64,000 nt of DNA from an uncultured Cohaesibacter sp. (GCF_963664735.1 NZ_OY761553.1:1937303-2001302), one strand, 5' to 3'. Shown: positions 45,192 through 54,230, counted from the first letter of the stretch. Made by a program: numbers and translations. Notes: a model not told the origin generated them from the letters alone.

Positions 45192-45401
45192 AAAAAATAG
45201 GCTGCCCCGTTCATTTCAGAAAACTGACAATGAAGCGGGGCAGCTCTAGGCGCGGTAAAGGGAAGCCTCTTTATCCGCGCGGCAGGAACGATGCGGCGTG
45301 TTCCTGCGAAAGCCAAGAGGAACGAGAAGCCCGAAGCTATCTCTTCCTAATTAACGGGGCTCACTAAAGTGATTCCGTTTCAATTACAATTGCCTACACA
45401 T
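45192..45401 (-). ncRNA. Candidate structured small RNA, five hairpins
   Basis: On the minus strand a perfect TATAAT (45413-45408) precedes about 200 bases that fold into five successive hairpins: AACGG/CCGTT with TCACT/AGTGA inside (45353-45379); AGGAA-GAGA/TCTC-TTCCT (45318-45348); GCAGGAAC/GTTCCTGC (45282-45307); GCGCGG-TAAAG/CTTTA-CCGCGC (45250-45280); and a 19-bp three-part terminator stem (45201-45244) followed by six T. The -35 region is weak. No open frame of note is present. The unit is separate from the radical SAM gene that ends at 45548. I cannot match it to a named RNA family. Confidence 0.6.
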
Positions 45402-45547
45402 GCAAATATTATAGAGGCTTTTGGTTTTGTTCACATGTATTTAGATTTTTCACACTTAATGGCCGATTAAATCCATTGAAAACAAAATATCGACGAGCGG
45501 CATCAACTTTATACCCGTGTTGTGCGACACATTTGCGGTGCTTTGCG

Positions 45548-46705
45548 TCAAAATAATGACAGCTGATCCTCTATTCTTTTGGAGCTGGTGAAATATTTCA
45601 AGGATAAACGTGTCTTCTTTGAAGAGAAGCCAATAGTTCGACAGGCAACTTCTTTTCTCTTATGAAGAATTTCAGCAAAGGGCCCAAAGCCATGCATCCG
45701 ATGGCCGGCACGACTATCGTAATCCTTGCCACCGCGCATATTGCGCAAGACACTCATAACATGGCGGTATTTATCTGGGTAATGATGCAGCAGCCAATCC
45801 TGAAACAAGCTGCTGACCTCGTTGGGCAAGCGCAACAGGATCGCTGCGGCCTCTTGTGCACCGGCTTCATGGGCAGCCTTCAAAATCGCCTCCAGCTCGC
45901 TGTCATTAAGAGCGGGAATAACCGGCGCGACCAGCACTCCGGTGGGGATGCCGGCTTCAGCCAAGCGGGCAATTGTCTCCAGCCGCCTTTTGGGACTTGA
46001 GGCCCTTGGCTCCATATTGCGCGAAAGGTGATGATCAAGGCTTGTGACTGAAATAGCCACCTTGACCAAATTGCGCTCGTTTAGCTTCTTGAGTTTGTCC
46101 AAATCGCGCAAAATGAGCGCTGACTTGGTGGTTATGCAAACCGGATGGCCTGTTTCATCAAGCACATCCAGAATATCGGGCATGAGCTTATAGTCGCGCT
46201 CAATCGGCTGATAGGGGTCGGTGTTGGTACCAATGGCGATGGGGCGCGGCCTGTAACCCGGTGCGGACAGCTCCTTTTTGAGCTGGCGGGCCGCATCTGG
46301 TTTGACGAAAAGCTTGGTTTCAAAATCGAGTCCGGCAGAAAGCCCCATATAGGCGTGGGACGGGCGTGCAAAACAATAGACGCAACCATGCTCACAGCCG
46401 CGATAAGGATTGATAGAACGGTCAAAAGGAATGTCCGGAGAGTCATTGCGGGTAATGATGGTCCGAGACTTTTCTTCCTGCACCTCGGTTTTCAGAGGTG
46501 GTAGCTGTTCATCACAATCAGGTGTCGGCCAACCGTCATCAACCGACTCCGTCTGGTAGGGCTCAAATCGCCCTGCCCTGTTTCTGCGGACACCCCTGCC
46601 GCGAATGCGCTTGCCTTTATGCACATCGGGGTCAACCGGCGCCTCAATGAACGGATCGGCCTCATGCATTATTGGCTTTTTGGCTGTCGCCCTTTGCGCT
46701 GCCAT
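45548..46705 (-). CDS. PA0069 family radical SAM protein
   Basis: A 385-residue radical S-adenosylmethionine enzyme. The iron-sulfur motif is NPYRGCEHGCVYCFARPSHA (Cys-x3-Cys-x2-Cys), preceded by IITRNDSPDIPFDRSI, the lead-in usual for this family. The later part has AIGTNTDPYQPIERDY and CITTKSALILRDLD. The reaction is unknown. The ATG at 46705 follows GGAG at 6 bases, and the frame upstream to 46945 reads as non-coding. The C-terminal FEDQ-like end IEDQLSLF is compatible with a complete protein. Confidence 0.88.
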   Translation of the reverse strand: MAAQRATAKKPIMHEADPFIEAPVDPDVHKGKRIRGRGVRRNRAGRFEPYQTESVDDGWPTPDCDEQLPPLKTEVQEEKSRTIITRNDSPDIPFDRSINPYRGCEHGCVYCFARPSHAYMGLSAGLDFETKLFVKPDAARQLKKELSAPGYRPRPIAIGTNTDPYQPIERDYKLMPDILDVLDETGHPVCITTKSALILRDLDKLKKLNERNLVKVAISVTSLDHHLSRNMEPRASSPKRRLETIARLAEAGIPTGVLVAPVIPALNDSELEAILKAAHEAGAQEAAAILLRLPNEVSSLFQDWLLHHYPDKYRHVMSVLRNMRGGKDYDSRAGHRMHGFGPFAEILHKRKEVACRTIGFSSKKTRLSLKYFTSSKRIEDQLSLF

Positions 46706-47046
46706 GCTTATCTCCATCGCTGGTCGCGGCTGAGCCTTGCTCATGGCCGGCGACTCTGTTAGCGCTTTGTTCTGGTTAATGATGCGTCGGAAAAACGAAC
46801 ATATCAAGAACAAAATATCGGTTCGCACAAATGTGATCGGCAGGAACAGCGAATTGGCGGCAAATGTTCTGAAGGCTTGAACCCGAGCTGTGACGGTCGA
46901 AACGAATCCCGCGATTTTGTTGCAATCGTAAAAGGACTTGTTCACGAGTTGTTATTAAGGTGGTCGCGAACTATGTTTTGATTCGACGCCCGGTTTGAGC
47001 CACATGCCAAAAGGGCATTATCAATTGCCAGATGGGAGTTCGCACC
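46706..47046. other. Divergent promoter region, no gene seen
   Basis: A gap of 340 bases between the radical SAM gene and the ClpP-like gene. No operator is supported. Confidence 0.4.
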
Positions 47047-47628
47047 ATGAGCGAAGAAAATGAGAAAAAGTCGGAAGACTCTATGGGCAAGGATGCGGCC
47101 GAGGCCCTGTTCAAATCCCGTTCCGTATTCATTTACGGCGAAGTCACGCAGGAAATGGCCCAGAAAGTCAGCGCTCAGCTGATCGCGCTTGCTGCCACAA
47201 GTGACGATGATATCAAGGTATTCATCAACTCACCTGGTGGTCATGTGGAATCGGGCGATTGCATGCACGACATGATCAAGTTCATCAAACCGAAGGTCTG
47301 GATTATCGGCTCTGGCTGGGTCGCTTCTGCAGGAGCCCTGATTTACATTTCCGTGCCGGTAGAACGTCGTCTGTGCTTGCCGAACACCCGCTTCCTTCTG
47401 CACCAACCATCCGGTGGCGCGCGCGGCATGGCTTCCGACATTGAGATTCAGGCACGCGAAATCATCAAGATGAACGAACGCCTGAACAAGTTGTTCTCCG
47501 ATGCAACTGGCCAGCCAATTGAAAAAATCGCCGCCGATACCGACCGCGATTACTGGCTTTCTGCTCAGGAGGCCAAGGATTATGGCCTCGTTTCCAAAAT
47601 CATCACCTCGCACACCGAGATTGGTTAA
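47047..47628 (+). CDS. ClpP-like serine protease subunit (paralogue)
   Basis: A 193-residue member of the ClpP family. The catalytic Ser lies in [14 protein letters not shown] (ASAGA instead of the usual ASMGA), the His in [18 protein letters not shown], and the Asp region [17 protein letters not shown] is kept. The missing ClpX/ClpA neighbours and the altered serine loop suggest a secondary paralogue, not the main ClpP of the cell. The ATG at 47047 follows GGGAG at 8 bases. Confidence 0.88.
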   Translation: MSEENEKKSEDSMGKDAAEALFKSRSVFIYGEVTQEMAQKVSAQLIALAATSDDDIKVFINSPGGHVESGDCMHDMIKFIKPKVWIIGSGWVASAGALIYISVPVERRLCLPNTRFLLHQPSGGARGMASDIEIQAREIIKMNERLNKLFSDATGQPIEKIAADTDRDYWLSAQEAKDYGLVSKIITSHTEIG

Positions 47629-47667
47629 CCGGCTTTACCAAAGCTGGGGGACATTGCCTTGATAAAA

Positions 47668-47701
47668 CCTGCTGTTTCGAAAATGAGTTTCAAACAGCAG
47701 G
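47668..47701 (-). terminator. Rho-independent terminator
   Basis: CCTGCTGTTT and AAACAGCAGG form a 10-bp stem. On the minus strand it is followed by TTTTATC, which fits termination of the DUF1127 gene. On the plus strand no T-run follows. Confidence 0.65.
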
Positions 47702-47799
47702 CTAGAAGCATGTCAAGCGGTTGAATAGATCGCGCCATGCTTTCTGGCACCGGGTTTGGGAGAATGCCGGTGCCATCGCGGCGTGCGAGGCGATTCAGT

Positions 47800-47828
47800 T
47801 TTCTGGCAGGTCTCAGGCCTGCCAGAAA
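47800..47828. repeat. 11-bp inverted repeat over the DUF1127 stop codon
   Basis: TTTCTGGCAGG and CCTGCCAGAAA flank a 7-base loop; the stop codon of the DUF1127 gene lies inside. There is no T-run, so it may be a stability hairpin at the mRNA 3' end. Confidence 0.6.
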
Positions 47829-48067
47829 TGTTTATTGGCTTCCTTTTCGGCCAGCTGGCGGCTCAAGCCGAAATCAGCCAGAACATCATCATTAAAACCA
47901 ATCGTATTGAGATCATGGCGCATTTGACGGCGCTGTCTGGCGCGCTCGGTCCACAGAGCCAATGTTTGCATGAAAGTCCTGGATCTGTGCGGGCCTGCTT
48001 TTGCCACGAGGGCCAGCACGTCTTCATTGCTCATTCGATTGAAGTCACCTTCCAAGGTTGCTTTCAT
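47813..48067 (-). CDS. DUF1127 domain protein
   Basis: An 84-residue protein with a C-terminal DUF1127 helix: WTERARQRRQMRHDLNTIGFNDDVLADFGLSRQLAEKEANK, cited core RRQMRHDLNTIGFNDDVLAD. The Arg-rich start of that helix can bind RNA in some small DUF1127 proteins that influence sRNA turnover; that knowledge is from other alphaproteobacteria. The ATG at 48067 follows GGAG at 6 bases. It is divergent from the LysR gene at 48233, which is a likely regulator. Confidence 0.85.
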   Translation of the reverse strand: MKATLEGDFNRMSNEDVLALVAKAGPHRSRTFMQTLALWTERARQRRQMRHDLNTIGFNDDVLADFGLSRQLAEKEANKHFWQA

Positions 48068-48232
48068 ATCTCTCTCCTTCATTGTTATTTTTGTTATGGT
48101 CATCAGGACAAATGTCTCGGCGCAATTATTGCGCTTTTTGCACTGTAATAAAATTGAAAAATTCGCACCTTATATGTGAGGAAAAGTTACAGACCCTTCA
48201 GCTTGTCACTTCCCGAGCAAGGAACCTGAACC

Positions 48233-49162
48233 ATGGTGCAGTTGCCTCCCTTGGCTTCTCTTTTGGCGTTTGACGCTCTCTATCAATGCGGCTCGGTCAC
48301 CGGTGCGGCTGAGCAGCTGGGGCGCACACACAGCGCCGTGAGCAAGCAACTGCACCAATTGCAAAACCATGCTGGGATGGCGCTTTTCGAAAAGAACGGC
48401 TCAGGCATCAGACTAACGCCAGAGGGCGCAAAGTTTGCGGCCATCGTTGCGGCAAGCCTTGCCGATATCCGCAAGGGCTATGAGGAGCTGAAGCGCAACA
48501 GAGAGCGGCAAGCTGTCTCGATCAAGGTAAGCTCCACTTTTGCTCGCGTTTGGGCCATCCCGATTATCGCGCGCTTTAACCGACATCATCCGGAAATCGA
48601 AATTCAGCTCAACCTGACCATCCCGCAAAATTCGCACGAGTTGGATGGTGCCGTCGATCTGGTTTTGTCGTGGGACAGGCTTGTCAGTCCAACCGATCCA
48701 CACCCCAATGCAGTGACCTTGGGGGATGTTTACATCGGCCCGGTTCTATCGCCGACCTACCCACACCTCTTCGAAGATGGCACCTTCAGCTTCAGGACCC
48801 AACTCAACCGACGCGGATCGGAAGCGGGCTGGAAGACCTGGTCTGACTTGACCGGCCTCAAGCTCAGCTATGAGCACCAGATAAACTTCGATCTTGTGGG
48901 CCTTGCCTATGAAGCCGCCGAGCGCGGCATGGGGGTTGCGCTTGCTCCCAAATTTCTGATTGAGAAAGAGCTGAAGAGTGGCACGCTCGTCGCTCCTGCC
49001 GGTTTTTATTGTTTCAAGGAAGGTCTCATGGTGCGCCCCTCGATTGAGCGGACAAACCCGAGCCGCAATGCCCAGATATTTCTCGATTGGCTGGCCGATC
49101 ATGGTCGGCTCAGTGATGATGGTTATCTGACCGCTGATGTGCTCGACCCGATTTGGGGCTGA
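48233..49162 (+). CDS. LysR family regulator (GcvA-like)
   Basis: A 309-residue LysR-type regulator. The N-terminal winged helix is LASLLAFDALYQCGSVTGAAEQLGRTHSAVSKQLHQLQ (core VTGAAEQLGRTHSAVSKQL), and the rest is a two-lobed effector domain. The GcvA/AmpR-like subgroup is suggested by the start PPLASLLAFDAL. AAGGA lies 9 bases before the ATG. The divergent DUF1127 gene is the most likely target. The PP2C-like gene follows in the same direction with a 39-base gap. Confidence 0.88.
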   Translation: MVQLPPLASLLAFDALYQCGSVTGAAEQLGRTHSAVSKQLHQLQNHAGMALFEKNGSGIRLTPEGAKFAAIVAASLADIRKGYEELKRNRERQAVSIKVSSTFARVWAIPIIARFNRHHPEIEIQLNLTIPQNSHELDGAVDLVLSWDRLVSPTDPHPNAVTLGDVYIGPVLSPTYPHLFEDGTFSFRTQLNRRGSEAGWKTWSDLTGLKLSYEHQINFDLVGLAYEAAERGMGVALAPKFLIEKELKSGTLVAPAGFYCFKEGLMVRPSIERTNPSRNAQIFLDWLADHGRLSDDGYLTADVLDPIWG

Positions 49163-49201
49163 GGCCCCATAAAAGACATGATTTCTGCAAGGATTTGCTC
49201 C

Positions 49202-50005
49202 ATGCCATTTACGATCCTAGAACAATTCAGCTGCGGCAAGGCGAAAACAGGCTATAGCGAAGACCGCATTGTCGCCTCAGATCACCATTTCGGCATTCTT
49301 GATGGATCGCGGGGTCCCGTTTATGCCGGTGCGGATGTCATCACCGCCATGCTTGATGAAGCCAGGGCCTATATGGAAAGCATGCCAGCCGAGATAACCT
49401 TTGTCGCCCTGATTGAAGCTTTGAGCGAGATGGCCCGTAAACACAAACAAATCGCAGGCTTTGACAATTTGCGAACGTCAGGCGGGTTTGTCTTCTGCCT
49501 CTATTCAGACCATTTTGGCGAAATCTGGCGAATTGGCGACTGCAAGTTCCGAAATCGCGGCGCGGAAAATTCTGTTTTCTGGAATTCGGAGGAAATCTGC
49601 GCCAAAGCGCGTGCTCTCAAGATCGATGCGCTGTTGCTAGAGGAGCTTGAGCCAGAGGCCATTATGGCAAGAGACGATTATGACCATCTCATCGATGACC
49701 TGCTCGTCCATGAGGCAAGCTTTCTGAACCGGGAGAACCATCCCTTCAGTTTTGGCGCGATTAACGGGCAAACAGTCCCCAAGGTCTACCATGAGAGATT
49801 TCCCGCCAAGGCAGGTCGCCTGATCATTACATCCGATGGCTATCCGCGCGTGCTGGACAGCTTGGACGCTTGCGAGACAGAGCTTTCGCGCTTGCTGGTT
49901 ATCGACCCGTTGTGCATTGCCGAAAACCTGCAATGCAAAGGCTTGGGGCCGGATCGCCATTCTTACGACGATCGGGCACTGATTGCCGCAGACATTGAGC
50001 TTTGA
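49202..50005 (+). CDS. PP2C-like protein, overlapped by the transporter frame on the other strand
   Basis: A 267-residue protein with the order of motifs of PP2C phosphatases: GYSEDRIVAS with the first Asp, GILDGSRGPVY in place of DGHGG, RTSGGFVFCLY, WRIGDCKFR, LIITSDGYPRVLD and YDDRALIAAD. The metal-binding Asp positions seem present but the loops are divergent, so the activity is uncertain. The ATG at 49202 follows AAGGA at 8 bases. The reading frame of the convergent AEC transporter runs antisense through its last 369 bases. Confidence 0.7.
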   Translation: MPFTILEQFSCGKAKTGYSEDRIVASDHHFGILDGSRGPVYAGADVITAMLDEARAYMESMPAEITFVALIEALSEMARKHKQIAGFDNLRTSGGFVFCLYSDHFGEIWRIGDCKFRNRGAENSVFWNSEEICAKARALKIDALLLEELEPEAIMARDDYDHLIDDLLVHEASFLNRENHPFSFGAINGQTVPKVYHERFPAKAGRLIITSDGYPRVLDSLDACETELSRLLVIDPLCIAENLQCKGLGPDRHSYDDRALIAADIEL

Positions 50006-50965
50006 CGGGGGCTGAGCCGTTAAGCCTCGAATCGTGGGATGGAACCCCAGATAGATTGCAAAAAGTGCGAGGCTGACCACGGTGGAAACAGCCAATGCAT
50101 TGACGACGTAAGCCTTTTCATCATCGGATGCCTTTTGCATAAAAAGCGGAATGATGAAGGGTGGCGGCAGGATCATCAAGGTGAAAAAGGCCATCTGGAA
50201 TGGCTCACCCAGCCCCAGAATTCCGTCCAGCACAAAGGCATTCAGCAACAGGGCAAGCGGCACCAGAATGCCATAGCGCAATGATACCATTTTCAAGACG
50301 TCCGAAAGCCCCTCCCGACGAATACGGATGCCATAACCGACGACCAGCAAAATGAGCGGAATAGCCATGCCCGAAAGCAGCTTCATTGTGCCATAGAGGC
50401 TGGAGAAAACCGGCGTGGTCTTGATAAAGTCCGATAGCCCCAAGCCGTTGCACACCAGACCGGCGACCAACCCGAGGACCACCGGCGAGGTGGCAAACAT
50501 TTTCAGAATGGTTGCCGGATCGCTTTGCCCGTCTCGGCGGATCATCAGCATGGGTGCAAATATGAACCAGATGAACAGCTCGTGAGCCAGATCCACCACG
50601 GCAATATAGCCCACTGCCTGCAAGCCATAAGCGCCACCGAAGAGACTGACCCCCAGCATGCCATATTCAAACCCCGTCATCAGAAAGGGGAAATAGGGAT
50701 GGTTCGGCGCCATTTTCGGCCCGACAATCCGGCCCAGAGCGTAGAGCCCACCACAGACGAAGGCTGTGACCACAAAAGCCCCCAGATAGGACGCCTTCAT
50801 TTCCATATCGAGGAAAACCGTGAACAGCACGCTCGGAAGCACCAGATTGACCACAAGACGGGTCAGGCCCTCCATGATCTCTGCACTGAAGACTTTCAGG
50901 ATGCGCAGCAGCATGCCTGCGAAAATGAGAAACAGAATTGGCAATATCTGATCAAGTACGGACAT
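49637..50965 (-). CDS. AEC family transporter with antisense C-terminal extension
   Basis: A membrane protein of 442 codons. The first ~325 residues form a normal AEC (auxin efflux carrier) transporter with about ten membrane helices: MSVLDQILPILFLIFAGMLLR at the start and IPLILLVVGYGIRI in the second half. Homologues usually end shortly after the last helix (VVSLALFAIYLGFH). Here no stop occurs there and the frame continues for about 120 more residues, antisense to the PP2C-like gene, without membrane character. The extension is probably an accident of stop loss. GGGGAG sits before the ATG. Confidence 0.8.
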   Translation of the reverse strand: MSVLDQILPILFLIFAGMLLRILKVFSAEIMEGLTRLVVNLVLPSVLFTVFLDMEMKASYLGAFVVTAFVCGGLYALGRIVGPKMAPNHPYFPFLMTGFEYGMLGVSLFGGAYGLQAVGYIAVVDLAHELFIWFIFAPMLMIRRDGQSDPATILKMFATSPVVLGLVAGLVCNGLGLSDFIKTTPVFSSLYGTMKLLSGMAIPLILLVVGYGIRIRREGLSDVLKMVSLRYGILVPLALLLNAFVLDGILGLGEPFQMAFFTLMILPPPFIIPLFMQKASDDEKAYVVNALAVSTVVSLALFAIYLGFHPTIRGLTAQPPSKLNVCGNQCPIVVRMAIRPQAFALQVFGNAQRVDNQQARKLCLASVQAVQHARIAIGCNDQATCLGGKSLMVDLGDCLPVNRAKTEGMVLPVQKACLMDEQVIDEMVIIVSCHNGLWLKLL

Positions 50966-51406
50966 GGAACTCCCCTCCCCCCAAGGATGCAGTCACGCGC
51001 AAAGCGGTTCCAACCAATCAATGCTAGTGTCCAAAAATGCCGCTTGGCAAGGGCCAAAACCGCATCGCACCGCTCGCAAACAATCTACAGGCGTCATGCA
51101 GACAAAAGAAGTCACGAAAATCCACCAGAAAGAGGCCTCCAATTGTTCACAACCTGTGCGCCACATGTGGAGAAATCGCGAAAAATCCACATGCCCCAAA
51201 CAAAGCAAAAGGGAGCAAGCCGATATCGGTGCGCTCGCTCCCTTTTCCTTTGTTTCACGATTCGCGCTGGCGGGGATAAGTAAATTACTTATCCTCCGTG
51301 CGCTCATCGCCCAATTGGGCAGAAGGCAAGCCTTCCTCTCTTATCTGAATTCTCAATGGAACCGAGGCAAAAGCCATGAGCCAAACCGGCCCATTAGCGA
51401 AACGAC
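50966..51406. other. Intergenic, no gene seen
   Basis: A region of 440 bases between the transporter start and the small gene at 51407. Apart from the long hairpin at 51207-51246 nothing is supported; the frames crossing it have no ribosome site. Confidence 0.4.
51207..51246 (-). terminator. Long hairpin, terminator of the sppA operon
   Basis: AAAAGGGAGC (51207-51216) and GCTCCCTTTT (51237-51246) form a 10-bp stem that encloses the palindrome CCGATATCGG. On the minus strand the stem ends in a T-rich stretch (TTTTGCTTTGTTTGG). It lies 160 bases after the gene at 51407. Confidence 0.65.
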
Positions 51407-51640
51407 CTAACGCTTTTCGCGGAAGGATCCGGTCTCGGGATCCTGCTCCAGATCGATGATATCGGCTTCGCACCTGACTTTTTCGCTTGCTTGTCTTTGC
51501 GCCTCAGCCTGTCTTTGCCGTGCCTCCGCTTGCCGCCGCATGGTCAGTTCCGCGCCTTGCAGGCGGATGCGCGTCAACAGCTTGGAGATGATCCAGAGCG
51601 CAGCCAACGCAGCCAGCATAACCATCAGTTTTGTGATCAA
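51407..51640 (-). CDS. Small membrane-anchored protein downstream of sppA
   Basis: A 77-residue protein with one N-terminal membrane helix (LMVMLAALAALWIISKLL) and a Gln/Arg/Ala-rich coiled-coil stretch (AEARQRQAEAQRQASEKVR), ending in an acidic tail. Function unknown. The start is TTG at 51640, supported by GGGAG 6 bases upstream; an ATG at 51625 is possible. It lies 59 bases after sppA on the same strand and is likely co-transcribed. Confidence 0.65.
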   Translation of the reverse strand: MITKLMVMLAALAALWIISKLLTRIRLQGAELTMRRQAEARQRQAEAQRQASEKVRCEADIIDLEQDPETGSFREKR

Positions 51641-51699
51641 TTCGGTCTCCCAGTCATAAGATCAAACAGCTGGCCTGCTCTGCGCCCTTGGGCGGTTCA

Positions 51700-52617
51700 T
51701 CACAAACCGATGCGGGACCATAATGCCCGCTCTTCCAGGCTGGCAAGAATTTTGTCGGCAGAAAGTCCTTCGGCAATGCGGTCAAGCGGATTGCCAACAG
51801 AGCCATTGCTTGCAGACATGGACATGCTGCCTGAGTGGAAAATGCTGAACAGGCCCGATGGCGGCGCTATCAGCTTGAGTTTGCTATCCTCACCAAAACG
51901 ACGCTTGATATAGCTGTTCATGTCGCCAAGCTCATCAACAAGCCCATAGTCGAGCGCCTTGTTGCCTGTCCAGAATGCACCGGTGAACAGCTTGTCGTCA
52001 GATTCGGTAAGTTTGTCGCCACGGCGGCGACGCACCAGATCCTTGAAGCTCTCGAACAGATCCTGAAGCAGCTCGTCCAAATGGGCCACATGCTCGGGAT
52101 TTTCCGGCTTGAAGGGATCAAGCATGGCCTTTTGAGTGCCTGCGGTGTAGATGCGTCGCTCAACGCCGATCTTCTTCATTGCTTCCACAAAGCCGAAGCC
52201 ACCAGAGACCACGCCGATGGAGCCGACAATGGAGCTGGGGTCTGCAATGATCACATCGCCAGCAACCGCAATCATGTAGCCGCCCGATGCAGCTGCGTCC
52301 TCACAGAAAACGAGAACTTCCTTTTCTTTCTCGACGGCCAACTGCCTGATGCGCTCGTGAATGAGCCGACTTTGCACCGGCGAGCCGCCCGGACTGTTGA
52401 TCGAGATCGCGACAGCAGGCGCATCCTTCATGTCGAACGCTTTTTGCAATGGCCCGGCAATGCTGGCCATATTGAGGTTTGAGCGCATATGCCCGCCCTG
52501 ATTGGGCATGATAGCCCCGACCATACGCACCACGGGAATGACGACCGGTTCTTTCATCCATTTTTCAGGCAACAGCGTATTAGGAACAATCTTCCTTACA
52601 TATTTCATGATCTTCAC
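51700..52617 (-). CDS. sppA: S49 family signal peptide peptidase (SppA/SohB)
   Basis: A 305-residue protease that degrades leftover signal peptides in the membrane. The serine lies in FCEDAAASGGYMIAVAGD, and SSIVGSIGVVSGGFG is the accompanying family motif; a Lys base lies in TAGTQKAML. It is the short, single-domain form. The start is uncertain: GTG 52617 has GAGG 9 bases upstream, ATG 52608 and ATG 52626 are in frame. Confidence 0.88.
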   Translation of the reverse strand: MKIMKYVRKIVPNTLLPEKWMKEPVVIPVVRMVGAIMPNQGGHMRSNLNMASIAGPLQKAFDMKDAPAVAISINSPGGSPVQSRLIHERIRQLAVEKEKEVLVFCEDAAASGGYMIAVAGDVIIADPSSIVGSIGVVSGGFGFVEAMKKIGVERRIYTAGTQKAMLDPFKPENPEHVAHLDELLQDLFESFKDLVRRRRGDKLTESDDKLFTGAFWTGNKALDYGLVDELGDMNSYIKRRFGEDSKLKLIAPPSGLFSIFHSGSMSMSASNGSVGNPLDRIAEGLSADKILASLEERALWSRIGL

Positions 52618-52626
52618 GGCAATCAT

Positions 52627-52979
52627 CCTCAGGTTATGGATCGAGGCGGGTTTTATCTGTCAGTTTATCTAGGGCTGGAGAGGGCAATTTTCCAGTCCGC
52701 AATATGTATTTCTCCGCTTAGCAGCAAAGCTCTTGCGGTTTGGTTTCGAAAATTGCAAATCGGTTTGTTTTTCACCATTTCGAACGGCTATTTGCGATTT
52801 CTTCTTTCTTTTTTGCTTCATAAGACCTTAGGATGTCGCACCTTTTCAGAACGGGACTTCGGTATTTTCTGTCGTCGTTATAATTTGCAAAATTTGAACC
52901 TTTTTGCGAGTGCCGCGTTTCTTGATGGCGGTCCATTCGTTATTTTACCCCGCAAGCAGACCAAAATGGAAAATTGACC
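52627..52979. other. Divergent promoter region, no gene seen
   Basis: An AT-rich gap of about 350 bases between sppA and the amidohydrolase gene. No operator is supported. Confidence 0.4.
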
Positions 52980-54185
52980 ATGAGCACACAGCTAACCAAC
53001 GCCGAGATTGATCATCTGATCGCCTTCCGGCAGGCCCTACATCGCCGCCCGGAATTGTCGGGAGAAGAGATGGATACGGCTCAAAAGGTCATCGAGGAAC
53101 TGCAAAATTTGTCACTAGACACTATCGTGACAGGGCTAGGTCCATGGATAGAGCCTGATGGCAGTGCCCTTGGGGGAACTGGTATTGCCGCTATCTTCGA
53201 TTCCGGCAAAGATGGCCCCACCCTGTTGTTTCGCTGCGAACTTGATGCTTTGCCCATCCAGGAGAAATCCGAGCTTTCCTATTGTTCCGAATTGGAGACC
53301 AAGGCCCACTTGTGCGGTCACGATGGCCATATGAGCATTTTGCTGGCGCTGGCCATGCGGCTGGGTAAACAGCGCCCGGCCAAGGGCAAGGTGGTGCTCC
53401 TGTTCCAGCCGGCAGAAGAAACCGGCAAGGGCGCCAGAGCTTTGCTGCGCGATCCGGAATTCTTTGAAAAAGTGCCGAAACCCGACATGGCCTTTGCCCT
53501 GCACAACCTGCCGGGGCTTGCTCTTGGCAGCGTGGCCCTGAAAGGCGGCGCCATGTGCTGTGCTTCGCGCGGTATCCGCATTTTGCTAGAAGGCAAAACC
53601 TCTCATGCCTCCATGCCACAGGACGGCGTTTCGCCCATTCCTGCCATGATGACCATTGCCGCGGGTCTTAATGCCCTCTCCAACGGGCTCGATGCCGATC
53701 AGGCGCTTGATGAAAGCTACAAGCTGGTGACCATCACGCACATGAGCGTTGGCGAGCCATGCTTTGGCGTGGCTCCGGGCGCAGGAGAGATTTGGGCGAC
53801 CTTGCGCACCGTTACTGATGATGTCATGGGAGATCTGGTGAAGGCGGCCGAAAGCCTTGCTGCAGAGGCAGCCAAGGCGAAAGGGCTCTCACTGCAGATC
53901 GAGCAAGACGACATTTTCGATGCCTGCACCAATGCGCCTGAAACCACAGCCATGGTAGCAAAAGCGCTGGAAGCAGAAGGCATCGCAACCAAAGAGCAGA
54001 CAGAGCCCATGCGCTGGTCTGAAGATTTCGGCCAGTTCGGCCATCATTGCCCCTCGACCCTGTTTGTCCTCGGCTCTGGAGAAACGCAGCCACAACTGCA
54101 TAATCCGGATTTTGATTTTCCTGATGAGCTGACACCGGTGGGAGCCCGCATTTTCGAGCGGGTCATCCGCAATATATTGGGTTAA
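52980..54185 (+). CDS. M20 family amidohydrolase (hippurate hydrolase type)
   Basis: A 401-residue metalloenzyme of the M20D amidohydrolases, which cleave N-acyl amino acids or similar amides. Features are FRQALHRRPELSGEE at the start, LFRCELDALPIQE, LCGHDGHMSILL with the metal ligands, LFQPAEETGKGARALL with the catalytic Glu, and RWSEDFGQF near the end. The ATG at 52980 is preferred; TTG 52974 is in frame. It appears monocistronic and faces the LprI-like gene. Confidence 0.9.
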   Translation: MSTQLTNAEIDHLIAFRQALHRRPELSGEEMDTAQKVIEELQNLSLDTIVTGLGPWIEPDGSALGGTGIAAIFDSGKDGPTLLFRCELDALPIQEKSELSYCSELETKAHLCGHDGHMSILLALAMRLGKQRPAKGKVVLLFQPAEETGKGARALLRDPEFFEKVPKPDMAFALHNLPGLALGSVALKGGAMCCASRGIRILLEGKTSHASMPQDGVSPIPAMMTIAAGLNALSNGLDADQALDESYKLVTITHMSVGEPCFGVAPGAGEIWATLRTVTDDVMGDLVKAAESLAAEAAKAKGLSLQIEQDDIFDACTNAPETTAMVAKALEAEGIATKEQTEPMRWSEDFGQFGHHCPSTLFVLGSGETQPQLHNPDFDFPDELTPVGARIFERVIRNILG

Positions 54186-54230
54186 GTGTGGCAAGGTTTC
54201 CCCGTTGAAGCTTCAACGGGGAGAGCCCAT

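Noticed and set aside
50525-51283. Plus-strand frame of 252 codons
   Set aside because: Mostly antisense to the AEC transporter, then crosses a terminator hairpin; no family features.
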